DNA from: Pseudoalteromonas shioyasakiensis
GTDB lineage: Bacteria; Pseudomonadota; Gammaproteobacteria; Enterobacterales; Alteromonadaceae
Assembly: GCF_019134595.1 (NCBI RefSeq)
Contig: NZ_CP077771.1
Span: 620,001-684,000 of the forward strand
DNA length: 64,000 bases
Direction of reading: 5' to 3'
The number at the start of each line of letters is the position of its first letter. The first letter of the stretch is position 1. Positions 36,700-45,371 of the stretch are shown piece by piece. Position numbers and translations under genes: made by a program. Below the pieces are notes generated by a model. The model was not told where the DNA came from. It saw only the letters and a program-made list of their open reading frames with translations, and searched no databases.

Positions 36700-37534
36700 G
36701 CATATTAATGTGATCATAATCGACCTTATGGCCAAACTTACGGCCATAAATGGTCATCGTTTGCTTTCCGATGCCCGACTCTTCCATAAATTTTTCAATA
36801 TCAATCGGCTGGCATAGGGCTTTATCTTTAACACCCGCCACATGGATAATGGGTGGAAGTGCCTTATCAGCTAATGCGTTGGCGTAATCAAAGCCATCGT
36901 CAGTATCGACCCAAGGTTTACGCTTAGCCCACTGCATACTTTGATAATGTGACTTACGGGTTTCATCATCACTGCCCCATTTCAGTTTTTTAGCAGGCAC
37001 AAAACCATGCTTACGAGCAACTAATGGCGCCAAGCCATACCAAATCAAATTACCTTGAATATACTTGCTTGGATGATGGTTATACAAGGACCGTTTAGAA
37101 CCAAAATAGCCGCAGGCTTTCACATCATCAATCAACTCAGGAAAACGGGCAAACACACTGTTCATTAACACCCCACCCCATGAGTGCGCCACCCAATAAC
37201 GCGCAGGTTCGCCTTCAACCTGCTTAATTTTATCTAAAAATGCGGGGATATCTTCTAAAATAGCCTCGGTTTGACCATACTTTGCATGCTTTGAAATCGC
37301 AGGTTTACTTTCACCACGACCGCGTAAATCAGCCACATAGCAAACATAGCCATGCTCAGCTAAAAATGGTGCTAAACCTTTATTGCTGTGGGTGTAAAAG
37401 ATTTTGCCATTTTCAACGGCACCATGCATAAAAAACACCGCAGGGCCTTTCGCATCAGTCTTACTGATACGACGTAAATGTAAAGTTTGGCTTTCGGCGA
37501 GTTTAATAAACACCGATTCTTGTTTAATCGTCAC
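36632..37534 (-). CDS. Alpha/beta hydrolase
   Basis: A 300-residue alpha/beta-fold enzyme. AVFFMHGAVENG gives the oxyanion-hole region, and VAHSWGGVL holds the nucleophilic serine (about 118). A candidate acid and the final His (near YDHINMLTH) complete the triad. Start is GTG with AAGG well spaced; no better ATG is near. Serine-hydrolase or esterase activity is likely, substrate unknown. Its last 68 bp overlap the sulfotransferase gene tail to tail. Confidence 0.85.
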   Translation of the reverse strand: MTIKQESVFIKLAESQTLHLRRISKTDAKGPAVFFMHGAVENGKIFYTHSNKGLAPFLAEHGYVCYVADLRGRGESKPAISKHAKYGQTEAILEDIPAFLDKIKQVEGEPARYWVAHSWGGVLMNSVFARFPELIDDVKACGYFGSKRSLYNHHPSKYIQGNLIWYGLAPLVARKHGFVPAKKLKWGSDDETRKSHYQSMQWAKRKPWVDTDDGFDYANALADKALPPIIHVAGVKDKALCQPIDIEKFMEESGIGKQTMTIYGRKFGHKVDYDHINMLTHPQARFDQFVDLLNWFETHA

Positions 37535-38089
37535 GTTTGACCTTTTTATTCTTATAGACTCATCGTACCAGTGTTAAGTTACGCCAGTCTATTTAGCAAA
37601 GCAAGTTTTTGGCGTGGCGATTGCCATTCAAAATGAGAATCTCAGGCACGATGAGATTTTGATTAAATAATAACACCAATGCAGAGCCATTATTCATTAA
37701 TGTTAGAAATTCTAGTTACAGAAGCCTTTGGCTAAATGAGCGCTAATAAAAAGGCTATGAAAAAGTGCTGAAGAAGTTTGTTTGATGATTTCTATATTAC
37801 GTAATTAACATATGCGGAGGAGACGGCCTTTTGCCATTCGTGGTCTTAAGTTTATCATTGAGTGTGAACAGACGTTGAGCATGATAAATATCTGGACAGA
37901 AACGTTTTAGGTCGTTGGCTGTATTAGGTGAATTTCTATGGGCTAACGAGACTGTAGAATAACTCCAACAGCCAAAATTAACTAAAAAACGAGTTCCTGT
38001 AATCAATCCTAAGCGCATTTAAGGCATTAGGTAATGCTTTTAGAACCCAAAAAACAGGCTGTTTTTCTTAAAAAATAGTAATTCTACAG

Positions 38090-38161
38090 CCTCAACGCCG
38101 CGCTCACAGGAAAATTGGGAGCGAAGCGAGTAATTTATCCTTGTGCAGCGCCTTGTTATGT
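38090..38161 (-). repeat. Integron attC recombination site
   Basis: On the minus strand it starts with R'' ACATAAC and ends with R' GTTGAGG. Between them AAGGCGCTGCAC pairs with GTGAGCGCGGCGTT, leaving one extrahelical G as required for integrase recognition. The apex contains the palindrome CTCGCTTCGCTC within GGATAAATTA/CCAATTTTCC-like arms. Length 72 bp. The stop codon of the acetyltransferase lies inside R''. Confidence 0.85.
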
Positions 38162-38614
38162 GCGCATTATTTGGTGGCGCATTTCAATTAACTGATGTTC
38201 ACCCACAATCTCTACTTCTTTGATGAACTCAAAACCAAACCTTTCATAGTAACTTTTGAGATAACCATGAGCGTGAATTTCAATAGACTGGATACCAATA
38301 TTCTGTGCATGGTTCATTAATGCTTGAACAACTTTTGACGCAACTCCAACCCCACGATAAGCCTCAGTAACCGCTACCCTCGCCAGAATAGAGGAACCAT
38401 CTTCTTTTATGTTGAGGCGAGCAGTAGCAATAGATGCACCTTGTTTCGTTACTAACGCGTGGATTGACTCTTCATCTAATCCATCAAAGTCTAATTCTGT
38501 AGGGATCTGCTGTTCAAGTGTAAATACCTGATAACGGATAGATTTAGCCTTCCTTATCAACTCAAAATCATTGCCGATAGTTATTTCCATTACTATTTCC
38601 CTCTAAGCACATAA
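38096..38614 (-). mobile_element. Complete integron gene cassette (GNAT gene plus attC)
   Basis: The cassette begins at the crossover after G38615 with TTATGTGC and ends at G38096. Its own 5' end GTTATGT is the exact reverse complement of its attC R'' box ACATAAC, the hallmark of a closed circular cassette. No integrase gene is present in the window. It is therefore a lone attC/CALIN-type insertion or the tail of an array. Confidence 0.8.
38156..38590 (-). CDS. Cassette-borne GNAT acetyltransferase (ElaA-like)
   Basis: A 144-residue GNAT protein. It has the N-terminal IRYQVFTLEQQIP region, central motif A VAVTEAYRGVGVASKVVQ for acetyl-CoA phosphate binding, and IEIHAHGYLKSYYERFGFE, the motif-B/C helices. 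This resembles the ElaA branch. It is the only gene of the integron cassette: the stop overlaps attC and the start lies 25 bp from the cassette boundary, too short for a separate promoter. Expression therefore depends on flanking transcription. Substrate unknown; antibiotic modification should not be presumed. Confidence 0.88.
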   Translation of the reverse strand: MEITIGNDFELIRKAKSIRYQVFTLEQQIPTELDFDGLDEESIHALVTKQGASIATARLNIKEDGSSILARVAVTEAYRGVGVASKVVQALMNHAQNIGIQSIEIHAHGYLKSYYERFGFEFIKEVEIVGEHQLIEMRHQIMRT

Positions 38615-38984
38615 CAATTTTATAGTGCGCTCGTCGCGCATATTTCTGCCGATGTTACGCGCATGTATTAATAAATTTATTTTTAACAAATAACGCAATG
38701 CATTGCCAACTTTAATTTTTTATTGGTACTAAAGATATTCAGAAAAAAGAAAATGCGCTAGTCGCTCATTTTCTTGAATATGGGAGCACAACAAGAAAAC
38801 AGTATATTAATATAGTTATTTATGTCATCACCAACATAAAAGTTAGTGGAATATCAGATTATGGAGTAGAGCCAATATCATTAGATGAATAAAAATGTAT
38901 CTGATAGCTCATAGCCGCCCTTAGAGCATTTACGTTAACTCGTTTTGGGGCAGAAACAAGTTAGCTTTATCATCTGTCCGCTGT
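38615..38984. other. Accessory spacer with a possible gene fragment; no complete gene
   Basis: A plus-strand frame open from 38716 to 38892 (59 codons, ending VEPISLDE) has no start codon and could be the C-terminal remnant of a lost gene. A short inverted-repeat pair TTAACTCGTTT/AAACAAGTTAG lies at about 38935-38965. Near 38600-38655 the boxes ACATAAC and GTTACGC flank a TGCGC/GCGCA hairpin, which may be the eroded partner attC. None is certain. Confidence 0.3.
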
Positions 38985-39083
38985 TTAGAATCTGACAAAT
39001 AGTACCGCACGCTCAAAAAATGATGCTTCATAACACCCATATTGCTCAATGACTTGTAGGATTTTTTTCTCTGCTTCATTCAT
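38985..39083 (-). pseudogene. N-terminal remnant of a DUF4262-type gene
   Basis: An ATG with GGAG upstream opens a 32-codon frame MNEAEKKILQVIEQYGCYEA and then stops. The first 17 residues match the start of the DUF4262 protein at 62357 in pattern (MNE, L, IE, GC at the same spacing), but the rest has no resemblance. This looks like a truncated copy whose 3' part was replaced. Confidence 0.45.
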
Positions 39084-39172
39084 AGTTTAAACTAACTCCT
39101 TATTCATAAAGCATTATTTAACGTAACGGCTGCTTCGTATTTCTAACATCAATCAACTGTCGCTATTCTCTA

Positions 39173-39340
39173 TTAGTCTTTACACTCAAAACCTTTAGAG
39201 TCGACTTTAGCGATGTTGTCTTTATTGCCACACTCTTTAATTGCCATCTCTGTGTGATTGTGCTCATTGTATTGTTTAGCAATTGCGCCAAGGCTTAGCA
39301 CAATTACTACAGCTATCACTATTTTTTTAATTTTAGACAT
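39173..39340 (-). CDS. Short membrane-anchored or secreted peptide with two cysteines
   Basis: A 55-residue protein, MSKIKKIVIAVVIVLSLGAIA followed by a polar tail with NEHNHTEMAIKECG and FECKD. A basic start plus 16 hydrophobic residues forms a signal peptide or single anchor; the two cysteines could form a disulfide in the periplasm. AAGGAA precedes the ATG. It follows a frameshifted gene of similar design, both downstream of the diguanylate cyclase. No family recognised. Confidence 0.6.
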   Translation of the reverse strand: MSKIKKIVIAVVIVLSLGAIAKQYNEHNHTEMAIKECGNKDNIAKVDSKGFECKD

Positions 39341-39366
39341 AAACATTCCTTTGAAAATAAACTATT

Positions 39367-39468
39367 TAAATACAACGCGGTTCATCTTTTGATGGGGCAT
39401 AGAGGTCCACATTACCATTTGCTTGAGACGTAAAAGGTAATAGAACAAAGAAAAATACTATTAGTCAT
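39367..39468 (-). pseudogene. Small secreted-protein gene broken by a frameshift
   Basis: AAGGGAG then ATG starts MTNSIFLCS, which stops after 18 codons. One base shift in the T run gives a coherent signal-peptide-like frame, FFFVLLPFTSQANG, followed by NVDLYAPSKDEPRCI and a stop at 39367. A one-base deletion in the start region restores the fusion. Genuine decay or a sequencing error in a homopolymer are both possible. Confidence 0.45.
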
Positions 39469-39498
39469 TTTTATAAGCTCCCTTGGTGTTTTTAATAT

Positions 39499-40593
39499 TC
39501 AATTAAAATACACACAAACTCGATTCCTTCCATTGTTTTTAGCTAAATAAAGTGCTTCGTCTGCATTTTTAATTGTTTTATCGAGGTTTTTCAAGTTTAA
39601 ATCAATTTCAGCAACACCAAAACTAGCTGTGAACTTAAGTCTGTTAATAATAAGCTTTTCGGTTTCTGTTCTTAATCGTTCCGCTAGTTTTATTGCATCA
39701 CTCTGTTGTATTTCAGAAAGCATGATAACGAACTCTTCACCACCAAACCTTGCTAGTAAATCTTCTTTTCGCACAATACTTTTTAAAGTATCAGCAAAGC
39801 TTATGATCACACTATCACCAACATCATGCCCATAAGTGTCGTTAATATTTTTAAACTTATCAATATCACACATAATAAAAAAGCCTTCACGATTCTCTCT
39901 TTTTAAGTGGTTCAGCAAAATAAGGCTTTGTTCATTAAAGTAGCGCCTGTTAAACAATCCTGTCATTGGATCTTTGATTGAAGTTAGGTAGATATTATTT
40001 ATCTGATCGTATAAATAGCTGAGTAAAATTGCACAAAACAACAGCAAAAGCATCAGTGAATTACTAGCAATAACTTGATACCAATATTGTGTCTTGTCTT
40101 CAATTAGATTTATAGCAACTGGAAAGTAAATCAATGATAAAACTGAAGCATAAGTTAACGCTGTAATTGAATACTTTTCACCGCTATTCTTAAAATTCGC
40201 ATATTTTATTATTACTATTGTTGCCCAAAGGCAATTTATTCCCATTAAAATCCATGTGCTCTCGGCTGTGAATTTCTTAAAAATTAAACCATTGAAAATA
40301 CAGAATAGTATTTGAATAGTGAAAACGTAGAACATATACATATGATAAGGTTTTGAATAGCGGGAATAAAATGCTACAACAAGTAACTGAGAACTCAATA
40401 TGGCAATTATATTTATTAGCCAAACAAAATCTTTAAGCAGCAAGTTGAGTGTTGTTAACCAAAAGAAAGTTGCAAAATAGAGTAATGCTTTTTTATTGTC
40501 GTTTTTTTCTTTTAAATAAACAGTGGTGATCGCTATTGAACCTACAATACTAATCAGGAACAGAAAATAGAATGTGTATTTTAAATCAATCAT
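39499..40593 (-). CDS. Membrane-bound diguanylate cyclase (GGDEF domain)
   Basis: A 364-residue protein with about six to seven membrane helices in the first 195 residues and a C-terminal GGDEF domain, signature RFGGEEFVIMLSE, which is catalytically intact. A DPMTGLFNRRYF element marks the domain start. The ATG at 40593 has AGGGA at good distance; TTG 40602 and ATG 40599 lie just upstream. It is the second transmembrane cyclase in the window, with no recognisable sensor domain and no linked phosphodiesterase. It lies next to the cassette-derived region. Confidence 0.9.
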   Translation of the reverse strand: MIDLKYTFYFLFLISIVGSIAITTVYLKEKNDNKKALLYFATFFWLTTLNLLLKDFVWLINIIAILSSQLLVVAFYSRYSKPYHMYMFYVFTIQILFCIFNGLIFKKFTAESTWILMGINCLWATIVIIKYANFKNSGEKYSITALTYASVLSLIYFPVAINLIEDKTQYWYQVIASNSLMLLLLFCAILLSYLYDQINNIYLTSIKDPMTGLFNRRYFNEQSLILLNHLKRENREGFFIMCDIDKFKNINDTYGHDVGDSVIISFADTLKSIVRKEDLLARFGGEEFVIMLSEIQQSDAIKLAERLRTETEKLIINRLKFTASFGVAEIDLNLKNLDKTIKNADEALYLAKNNGRNRVCVYFN

Positions 40594-40865
40594 GCCCATC
40601 AATCCCTGTTATTTCAGCATTACTATATTTGTAGAATCAGTCTAGTAGATAATTTTATTTAGTCTAACTTTCAGTTACATAGAACATATTGGGTACAAAA
40701 AATCATGCCAACTTCGAGTTAAGTCACCTTATTTCGTTTGGACTCATACTTACAATACATTCTATAAAATACACTAAGCAAAAATATCCACCGCAAACTA
40801 ACTCAGAGCAAAGATTTATTTGGTACAATCAGCCCTTGATATGGCTAACAGATAGGTTTTCCTTA

Positions 40866-41771
40866 ATGCATCCGCGAAATCGCCACTTAAATGGCTACGA
40901 CTTTACTTTGCTATGCAAAGATACTCCTGCCCTAACACCTTATATAACGCAAACGCCAGCGGGCACTGACACCATTGATTTCACCAATGCATTAGCGGTT
41001 AAAACCCTCAACCAAGCGTTATTAAAAAGCCATTATAAAATCGATTTTTGGGACTTGCCCGACAACTACCTTTGCCCGCCGGTTCCTGGCAGAGTAGATT
41101 ACATTCATCACGTGGCCGATTTATTAGCAAGCGATAACCAAGGTCATATTCCGACGGGTAAGCAAGTAAAAGTGCTTGATGTAGGCACCGGTGCAAATGT
41201 GATTTACCCGCTTACTGGTAATCACGAATATGGCTGGCACTTCACAGGCTCAGATATTGATGCCTTGTCTGTTAAAATTGCTAAACAAATCGTGCAATTC
41301 AACCGCCTTAAAATTAATGTTAAGCAGCAAAACAATGCCGATAAAATGTTTACGGGCGTGATATCGAATAAAGATGTTTTTCACCTAACTTTATGCAATC
41401 CACCGTTTCATGCCAGCGAGCAACAGGCCAAAGCAGGTACTGAGCGTAAATGGAAAAACCTAAACAAAGCGCCACAAAAAGCGCTTAATTTTGGTGGCCG
41501 TCAAAACGAGCTTTGGTGTGAAGGCGGTGAGCGCGAATTTATCAGTAAAATGTGCATTGAGAGCCAAGAGTTTGCAGAGCAATGTATTTGGTTTACATCG
41601 CTTGTTTCTAAGTCTGACACTTTGCCGCATATAAAAAAGTTGCTTAGCACACTTGATGTGAAAGAAGTAAAAGTTATAAAAATGGCACAAGGCCAAAAAA
41701 TGAGTCGCTTTATTGCTTGGAGCTATTTTGACCAAGCCGACCGCGAAGCCATTCTTAACGAACTAGTATAA
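40866..41771 (+). CDS. rlmF: 23S rRNA (adenine-1618 N6)-methyltransferase
   Basis: A 301-residue protein starting MHPRNRHLNGYDF, with close likeness to E. coli RlmF (YbiN). The SAM-binding motif LDVGTGANVIYPL and the catalytic NPPF of N6-adenine methylases (LCNPPFHAS) are present. It methylates A1618 of 23S rRNA during ribosome maturation. The frame extends to 40689 but homology starts at the ATG 40866. The threonine aldolase gene follows 10 bp later, so they form a transcription unit. Confidence 0.93.
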   Translation: MHPRNRHLNGYDFTLLCKDTPALTPYITQTPAGTDTIDFTNALAVKTLNQALLKSHYKIDFWDLPDNYLCPPVPGRVDYIHHVADLLASDNQGHIPTGKQVKVLDVGTGANVIYPLTGNHEYGWHFTGSDIDALSVKIAKQIVQFNRLKINVKQQNNADKMFTGVISNKDVFHLTLCNPPFHASEQQAKAGTERKWKNLNKAPQKALNFGGRQNELWCEGGEREFISKMCIESQEFAEQCIWFTSLVSKSDTLPHIKKLLSTLDVKEVKVIKMAQGQKMSRFIAWSYFDQADREAILNELV

Positions 41772-41781
41772 GGATAATAAG

Positions 41782-42789
41782 ATGATCGACTTTCGTTCAG
41801 ACACAGTTACAAAACCAACAGCAGCCATGCGCGCGGTCATGAATGACGCCCCAGTAGGCGACGACGTTTATGGCGACGACCCAAGCGTTAATCAGCTTGA
41901 ACAATTTGCTGTTGAGCGTCATGGCTTCGAAAGCGCCCTTTATTGTAGCTCTGGCACGCAAGCAAACTTACTAGCATTGATGGCACATTGTGAACGTGGC
42001 GACGAATACATTTGTGGTCAACAAGCGCATAACTACAAATTTGAGGGTGGCGGTGCCGCTGTATTAGGCTCTATTCAGCCGCAACCAATTGAAAATAATG
42101 CCGATGGCAGCATAGATTTAAACAAAGTTGTGGCTGCAATTAAAGCTGATGACTTTCACTTTGCTAAAACCAAACTACTTAGCTTAGAAAACACCATTGG
42201 CGGCAAAGTTCTCCCGCTAAGTTATCTAAAAGAAGCCAGAGAATGTGTTGATAAACATAACCTTGCTCTGCACTTAGACGGTGCCCGCGTGTATAACGCT
42301 GCGGTTAAGTTAGGTGTTGATATCACTGAGATCACTCAGTATTTTGATTCAGTGTCTATTTGCTTATCAAAAGGACTCGGTGCGCCTGTTGGCTCACTAT
42401 TATTAGGTAGCAAAGCACTGATTGATAAAGCGCGCCGCTGGCGTAAAGTCCTTGGTGGTGGTATGCGCCAAGCGGGTATGCTGGCAGCCGCTGGCCAGTA
42501 TGCACTTGAGCATCACGTAGCAAGGCTTGCTGAGGATCACGATAACGCAGCGTATTTAGCAGAGCAGTTAAACACGTTAGCTGGTTTTGATACGTCAACT
42601 TTTCAAATCGATACCAACATTGTTTACGCAAATGTTGCCGAACATATCGATTTAAAAGCAGTGGCACATGCGTTAAAAGAGCAAAACATGCTGTTTTCAC
42701 CGGGTAAACCACTGCGCTTAGTGACCCATTTAGGCGTCACTAAGCAAGATATTGATAGCTTTATCTCGGCATTAGCGGCCGAGATTTAA
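41782..42789 (+). CDS. ltaE: Low-specificity L-threonine aldolase
   Basis: A 335-residue PLP enzyme cleaving L-threonine and L-allo-threonine into glycine and acetaldehyde. The start [17 protein letters not shown] and [13 protein letters not shown] are typical of LtaE. The cofactor lysine is K197 in CLSKGLGAP and a PLP-phosphate histidine lies in [10 protein letters not shown]. It is co-directional with rlmF, 10 bp away. It overlaps the convergent thymidine kinase gene by 18 bp. Confidence 0.94.
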   Translation: MIDFRSDTVTKPTAAMRAVMNDAPVGDDVYGDDPSVNQLEQFAVERHGFESALYCSSGTQANLLALMAHCERGDEYICGQQAHNYKFEGGGAAVLGSIQPQPIENNADGSIDLNKVVAAIKADDFHFAKTKLLSLENTIGGKVLPLSYLKEARECVDKHNLALHLDGARVYNAAVKLGVDITEITQYFDSVSICLSKGLGAPVGSLLLGSKALIDKARRWRKVLGGGMRQAGMLAAAGQYALEHHVARLAEDHDNAAYLAEQLNTLAGFDTSTFQIDTNIVYANVAEHIDLKAVAHALKEQNMLFSPGKPLRLVTHLGVTKQDIDSFISALAAEI

Positions 42790-43356
42790 CGCTTCTTTAT
42801 AATGTTTGCGGCACACCGATACATATCGGTCGTTGCCGCCAATTTCTACCTGATTACCATCTGCAATCGCATTGCCATGCTTATCAGTACGCAGTACATG
42901 GTTAGCTTTACGACCGCAATGACACACTGTTTTCAACTCAATTAGTTTGTCAGCCCAGGCAAGTAGGTATTGTGAGCCACTAAATAACTCGCCTCTAAAA
43001 TCGTTACGTAAGCCATAACACAGCACCGGAATACCAAGTTCATCAACCACGTCTGTTAATTGCATTACTTGGTCTTTTGATAAAAACTGACACTCATCAA
43101 CTAAAATACAATGGCGCTTTTGCTCTGCATTTAATGATTTGATTAGCTCAAATACATCTTTATCTGCATCAAAAATATGCGCATCAGCCTGTAAACCAAT
43201 ACGTGAAGACACCTTGCCAACACCTGCTCTATCATCAATAGCCGCTGTTAAAATAACCGGTTCCATACCACGTTCGCGGTAGTTAAATGCAGATTGTAAA
43301 AGTGTGGTAGATTTGCCTGCATTCATTGCAGAATAATAAAAGTACAGCTGTGCCAT
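42772..43356 (-). CDS. tdk: Thymidine kinase
   Basis: A 194-residue type II thymidine kinase, very close to E. coli Tdk over the whole length. The P-loop is SAMNAGKST (9-17), the Walker B-like VDECQFL is present, and the zinc ligands are CHCGRK and CRKHYKE. It phosphorylates thymidine to dTMP in nucleoside salvage. The start is the ATG at 43356 (MAQLYFYY), not the upstream one at 43368. Confidence 0.95.
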   Translation of the reverse strand: MAQLYFYYSAMNAGKSTTLLQSAFNYRERGMEPVILTAAIDDRAGVGKVSSRIGLQADAHIFDADKDVFELIKSLNAEQKRHCILVDECQFLSKDQVMQLTDVVDELGIPVLCYGLRNDFRGELFSGSQYLLAWADKLIELKTVCHCGRKANHVLRTDKHGNAIADGNQVEIGGNDRYVSVCRKHYKEALNLGR

Positions 43357-43464
43357 GATGTTGCCCAAATTTTAAAGTCGCAATATGCTACCTTAATCAC
43401 GCGACAACATCATCTATTACCTTACTCTTATTACCTCAATCATTGTCCCAGTAAAATTGCTGTT

Positions 43465-43938
43465 TTATAACAAGCCTTCGTGTTTAAGTAACCACTCTTT
43501 TCTTTCAAGGCCACCTGCATAGCCTGTGAGTTTACCGTTTGCGCCAATAATCCGATGGCACGGCACAATAATACTAATGGGGTTTTTACCATTTGCAGCG
43601 CCTACTGCACGCACCGCTTTTGGGTTATTCAAAGCAATTGCAATATCTTGGTAACTTTTGCTTTGACCAAACTCAACATCTATCAGCGCACGCCATACTT
43701 GCTTTTGAAAGTGGGTACCTTGGGTATCAAGGGGAACTGTAAAACGTGTACGCTCACCGTTAAAGTACTCATTAAGCTCACTTATACAAATTAAAATGGG
43801 TGTAAGAGTGTGCTCATCAACAACCTCTGTTTTCATTGTAACCACCGGGTAGAAGCCAACGTAACTGACGCCTTTTGATGTACTTTGAATGGTAATATCG
43901 CCAATCGGGCTTGGCATAATAACTTGTTGCATACTCAT
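43465..43938 (-). CDS. ogt: Methylated-DNA-protein-cysteine methyltransferase (Ogt-type)
   Basis: A 157-residue repair protein with the suicide-acceptor motif IVPCHRIIG and the helix-turn-helix region YQDIAIALNNPKAVRAVGAA that places O6-alkylguanine in the active site. It reverses O6-methylguanine by transferring the methyl to Cys. ATG 43938 overlaps the stop of the glycosylase gene (ATGA), which decides the start over 43950. Co-transcribed with the Ada-AlkA protein. Confidence 0.93.
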   Translation of the reverse strand: MSMQQVIMPSPIGDITIQSTSKGVSYVGFYPVVTMKTEVVDEHTLTPILICISELNEYFNGERTRFTVPLDTQGTHFQKQVWRALIDVEFGQSKSYQDIAIALNNPKAVRAVGAANGKNPISIIVPCHRIIGANGKLTGYAGGLERKEWLLKHEGLL

Positions 43939-45284
43939 AATTGTTGCCATAGTTGAAAAGTTAAATAAGAGCGAAATGGCGCGCAGTGCTCGCTATTAAA
44001 TTCGCTGATTCCAGCGAGGGCTTTTTTAACCCCTAAGTCGCCCGCCAATAGAATATCGGGGTGGCTTTGACCGCGTAGCTTGGCGTAATTAACTGTCCAC
44101 GGGCCAATACCTTTGAGCTCTAGCCAATTATCAAGCTCTTGATTATCTGGGTTTTGCTGACAATAGGCACTTAAACGCCTTAGCGCATCTTTGCGTGATT
44201 GTGGCATTTTAAAAAAATCGAGTTCAGAATTGGCAACCCATTCAGGGCTTGGAAAATAGTGGTTATTACTTTGCTGATTAAACTCACTTACAAGCTGTTT
44301 AACAAGATTGTGAGCCGCAGTAACACTCACTTGCTGACCAAGTACCGCACGTATGCCCGCTTCATAGTCTGACCAAATTCCCGGCAAACGCAGCCCAACA
44401 CAAAGCGGCATGGCGCCTTTAAGCTCTGCAATTAAATGCTGTTCAATAGTGTGCGTGTCGGCGTCTAAATCAAGCACACGGCGAATATTATGGATCACTT
44501 GCTGTAAATAACGAGTGTTATCGATATCAATAACCACTTTAAAATGATTTTTATGCTCAACAAAATGCGCTGTGAATTGCCCTTGGCAATATTTGTCTTT
44601 AAAAGTGCGACCATAGCTCGTTGCGCTCAACCATTCTAGACCACTAATTAAACGGCGCTGTAAAAAGTCATGGAGTGCTTGCCAGTTATAAGGCGGCCTA
44701 AATGCCAGTGTTAGAGTTAATGTTGAGGCTGGTTTTTTATCAGACTTACGTAACTTTGAAGGGGCAATATTTAACTGCTTTAAAAAAGCATCGTTAAAAC
44801 GGCGAATACTATTAAAACCAGAAGCAAATGCGATATCTGCCACTGATAAGTCTGTTTGTTGTAATAGCTGCTTGGCAAAATTGCATTGGTTAAATAATCG
44901 ATATTGGGTGATCGAGAGTCCAAAATGTTGGTTAAACAAACGACGTAAATAGCGGCTAGACACGCCGAGTCTGTCGGCTAAAACCTCACAGTCGTAAGCC
45001 TCACCTTTATCAATCAGTTGTTTGGCGCGTAATGCAGTGGTTTTAGTACCTAGCCAAGCTGGGCTATTCGGTGCACTATCTGGGCGGCAGCGAATACATG
45101 GCCGAAAACCATCTTGCGCAGCCAAGTGCGCGTATTGGTAGTATTCAACGTTCTTTTCTTGTGCCGTTGGTGCAGGGCAAATGGGTCTGCAATAAATGCC
45201 AGTACTTTTCACCGCCACAAAAAACACCCCGTCAAATCGTGGGTCGCGGCTTTGCCTTGCTGTTTGCCATTGTTGGCTAGTCAT
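43935..45284 (-). CDS. Ada-AlkA fusion: methyl-sensing AraC regulator with 3-methyladenine glycosylase
   Basis: A 449-residue protein in three parts. Residues 1-80 form the Ada zinc-binding methyl-phosphotriester domain (STGIYCRPICPA, PCIRCRP). Residues ~85-185 form an AraC helix-turn-helix (LSVADIAFASGFNSIRRFNDAF). The rest is an AlkA N-terminal domain and HhH-GPD glycosylase, with ELKGIGPWTVNYAKLRG and the catalytic Asp in LLAGDLG. It senses methylation damage, probably activates its own operon, and removes alkylated purines. The 4-bp overlap with ogt gives an adaptive-response operon. Confidence 0.92.
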   Translation of the reverse strand: MTSQQWQTARQSRDPRFDGVFFVAVKSTGIYCRPICPAPTAQEKNVEYYQYAHLAAQDGFRPCIRCRPDSAPNSPAWLGTKTTALRAKQLIDKGEAYDCEVLADRLGVSSRYLRRLFNQHFGLSITQYRLFNQCNFAKQLLQQTDLSVADIAFASGFNSIRRFNDAFLKQLNIAPSKLRKSDKKPASTLTLTLAFRPPYNWQALHDFLQRRLISGLEWLSATSYGRTFKDKYCQGQFTAHFVEHKNHFKVVIDIDNTRYLQQVIHNIRRVLDLDADTHTIEQHLIAELKGAMPLCVGLRLPGIWSDYEAGIRAVLGQQVSVTAAHNLVKQLVSEFNQQSNNHYFPSPEWVANSELDFFKMPQSRKDALRRLSAYCQQNPDNQELDNWLELKGIGPWTVNYAKLRGQSHPDILLAGDLGVKKALAGISEFNSEHCAPFRSYLTFQLWQQL

Positions 45285-45371
45285 AATTATTCTCGTTACA
45301 CGCTAATACCGTTAGCTTAACTGAATATTATTTTTTGACTAGCCAGTTTCGGACCTTAACTATTTAAACAG

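Noticed and set aside
37797..38018. A 73-codon minus-strand frame downstream of the attC site, a candidate gene of a second cassette
   Set aside because: No ribosome site, no recognisable domain and no second attC after it. It could be a remnant, but there is not enough support to call a gene.
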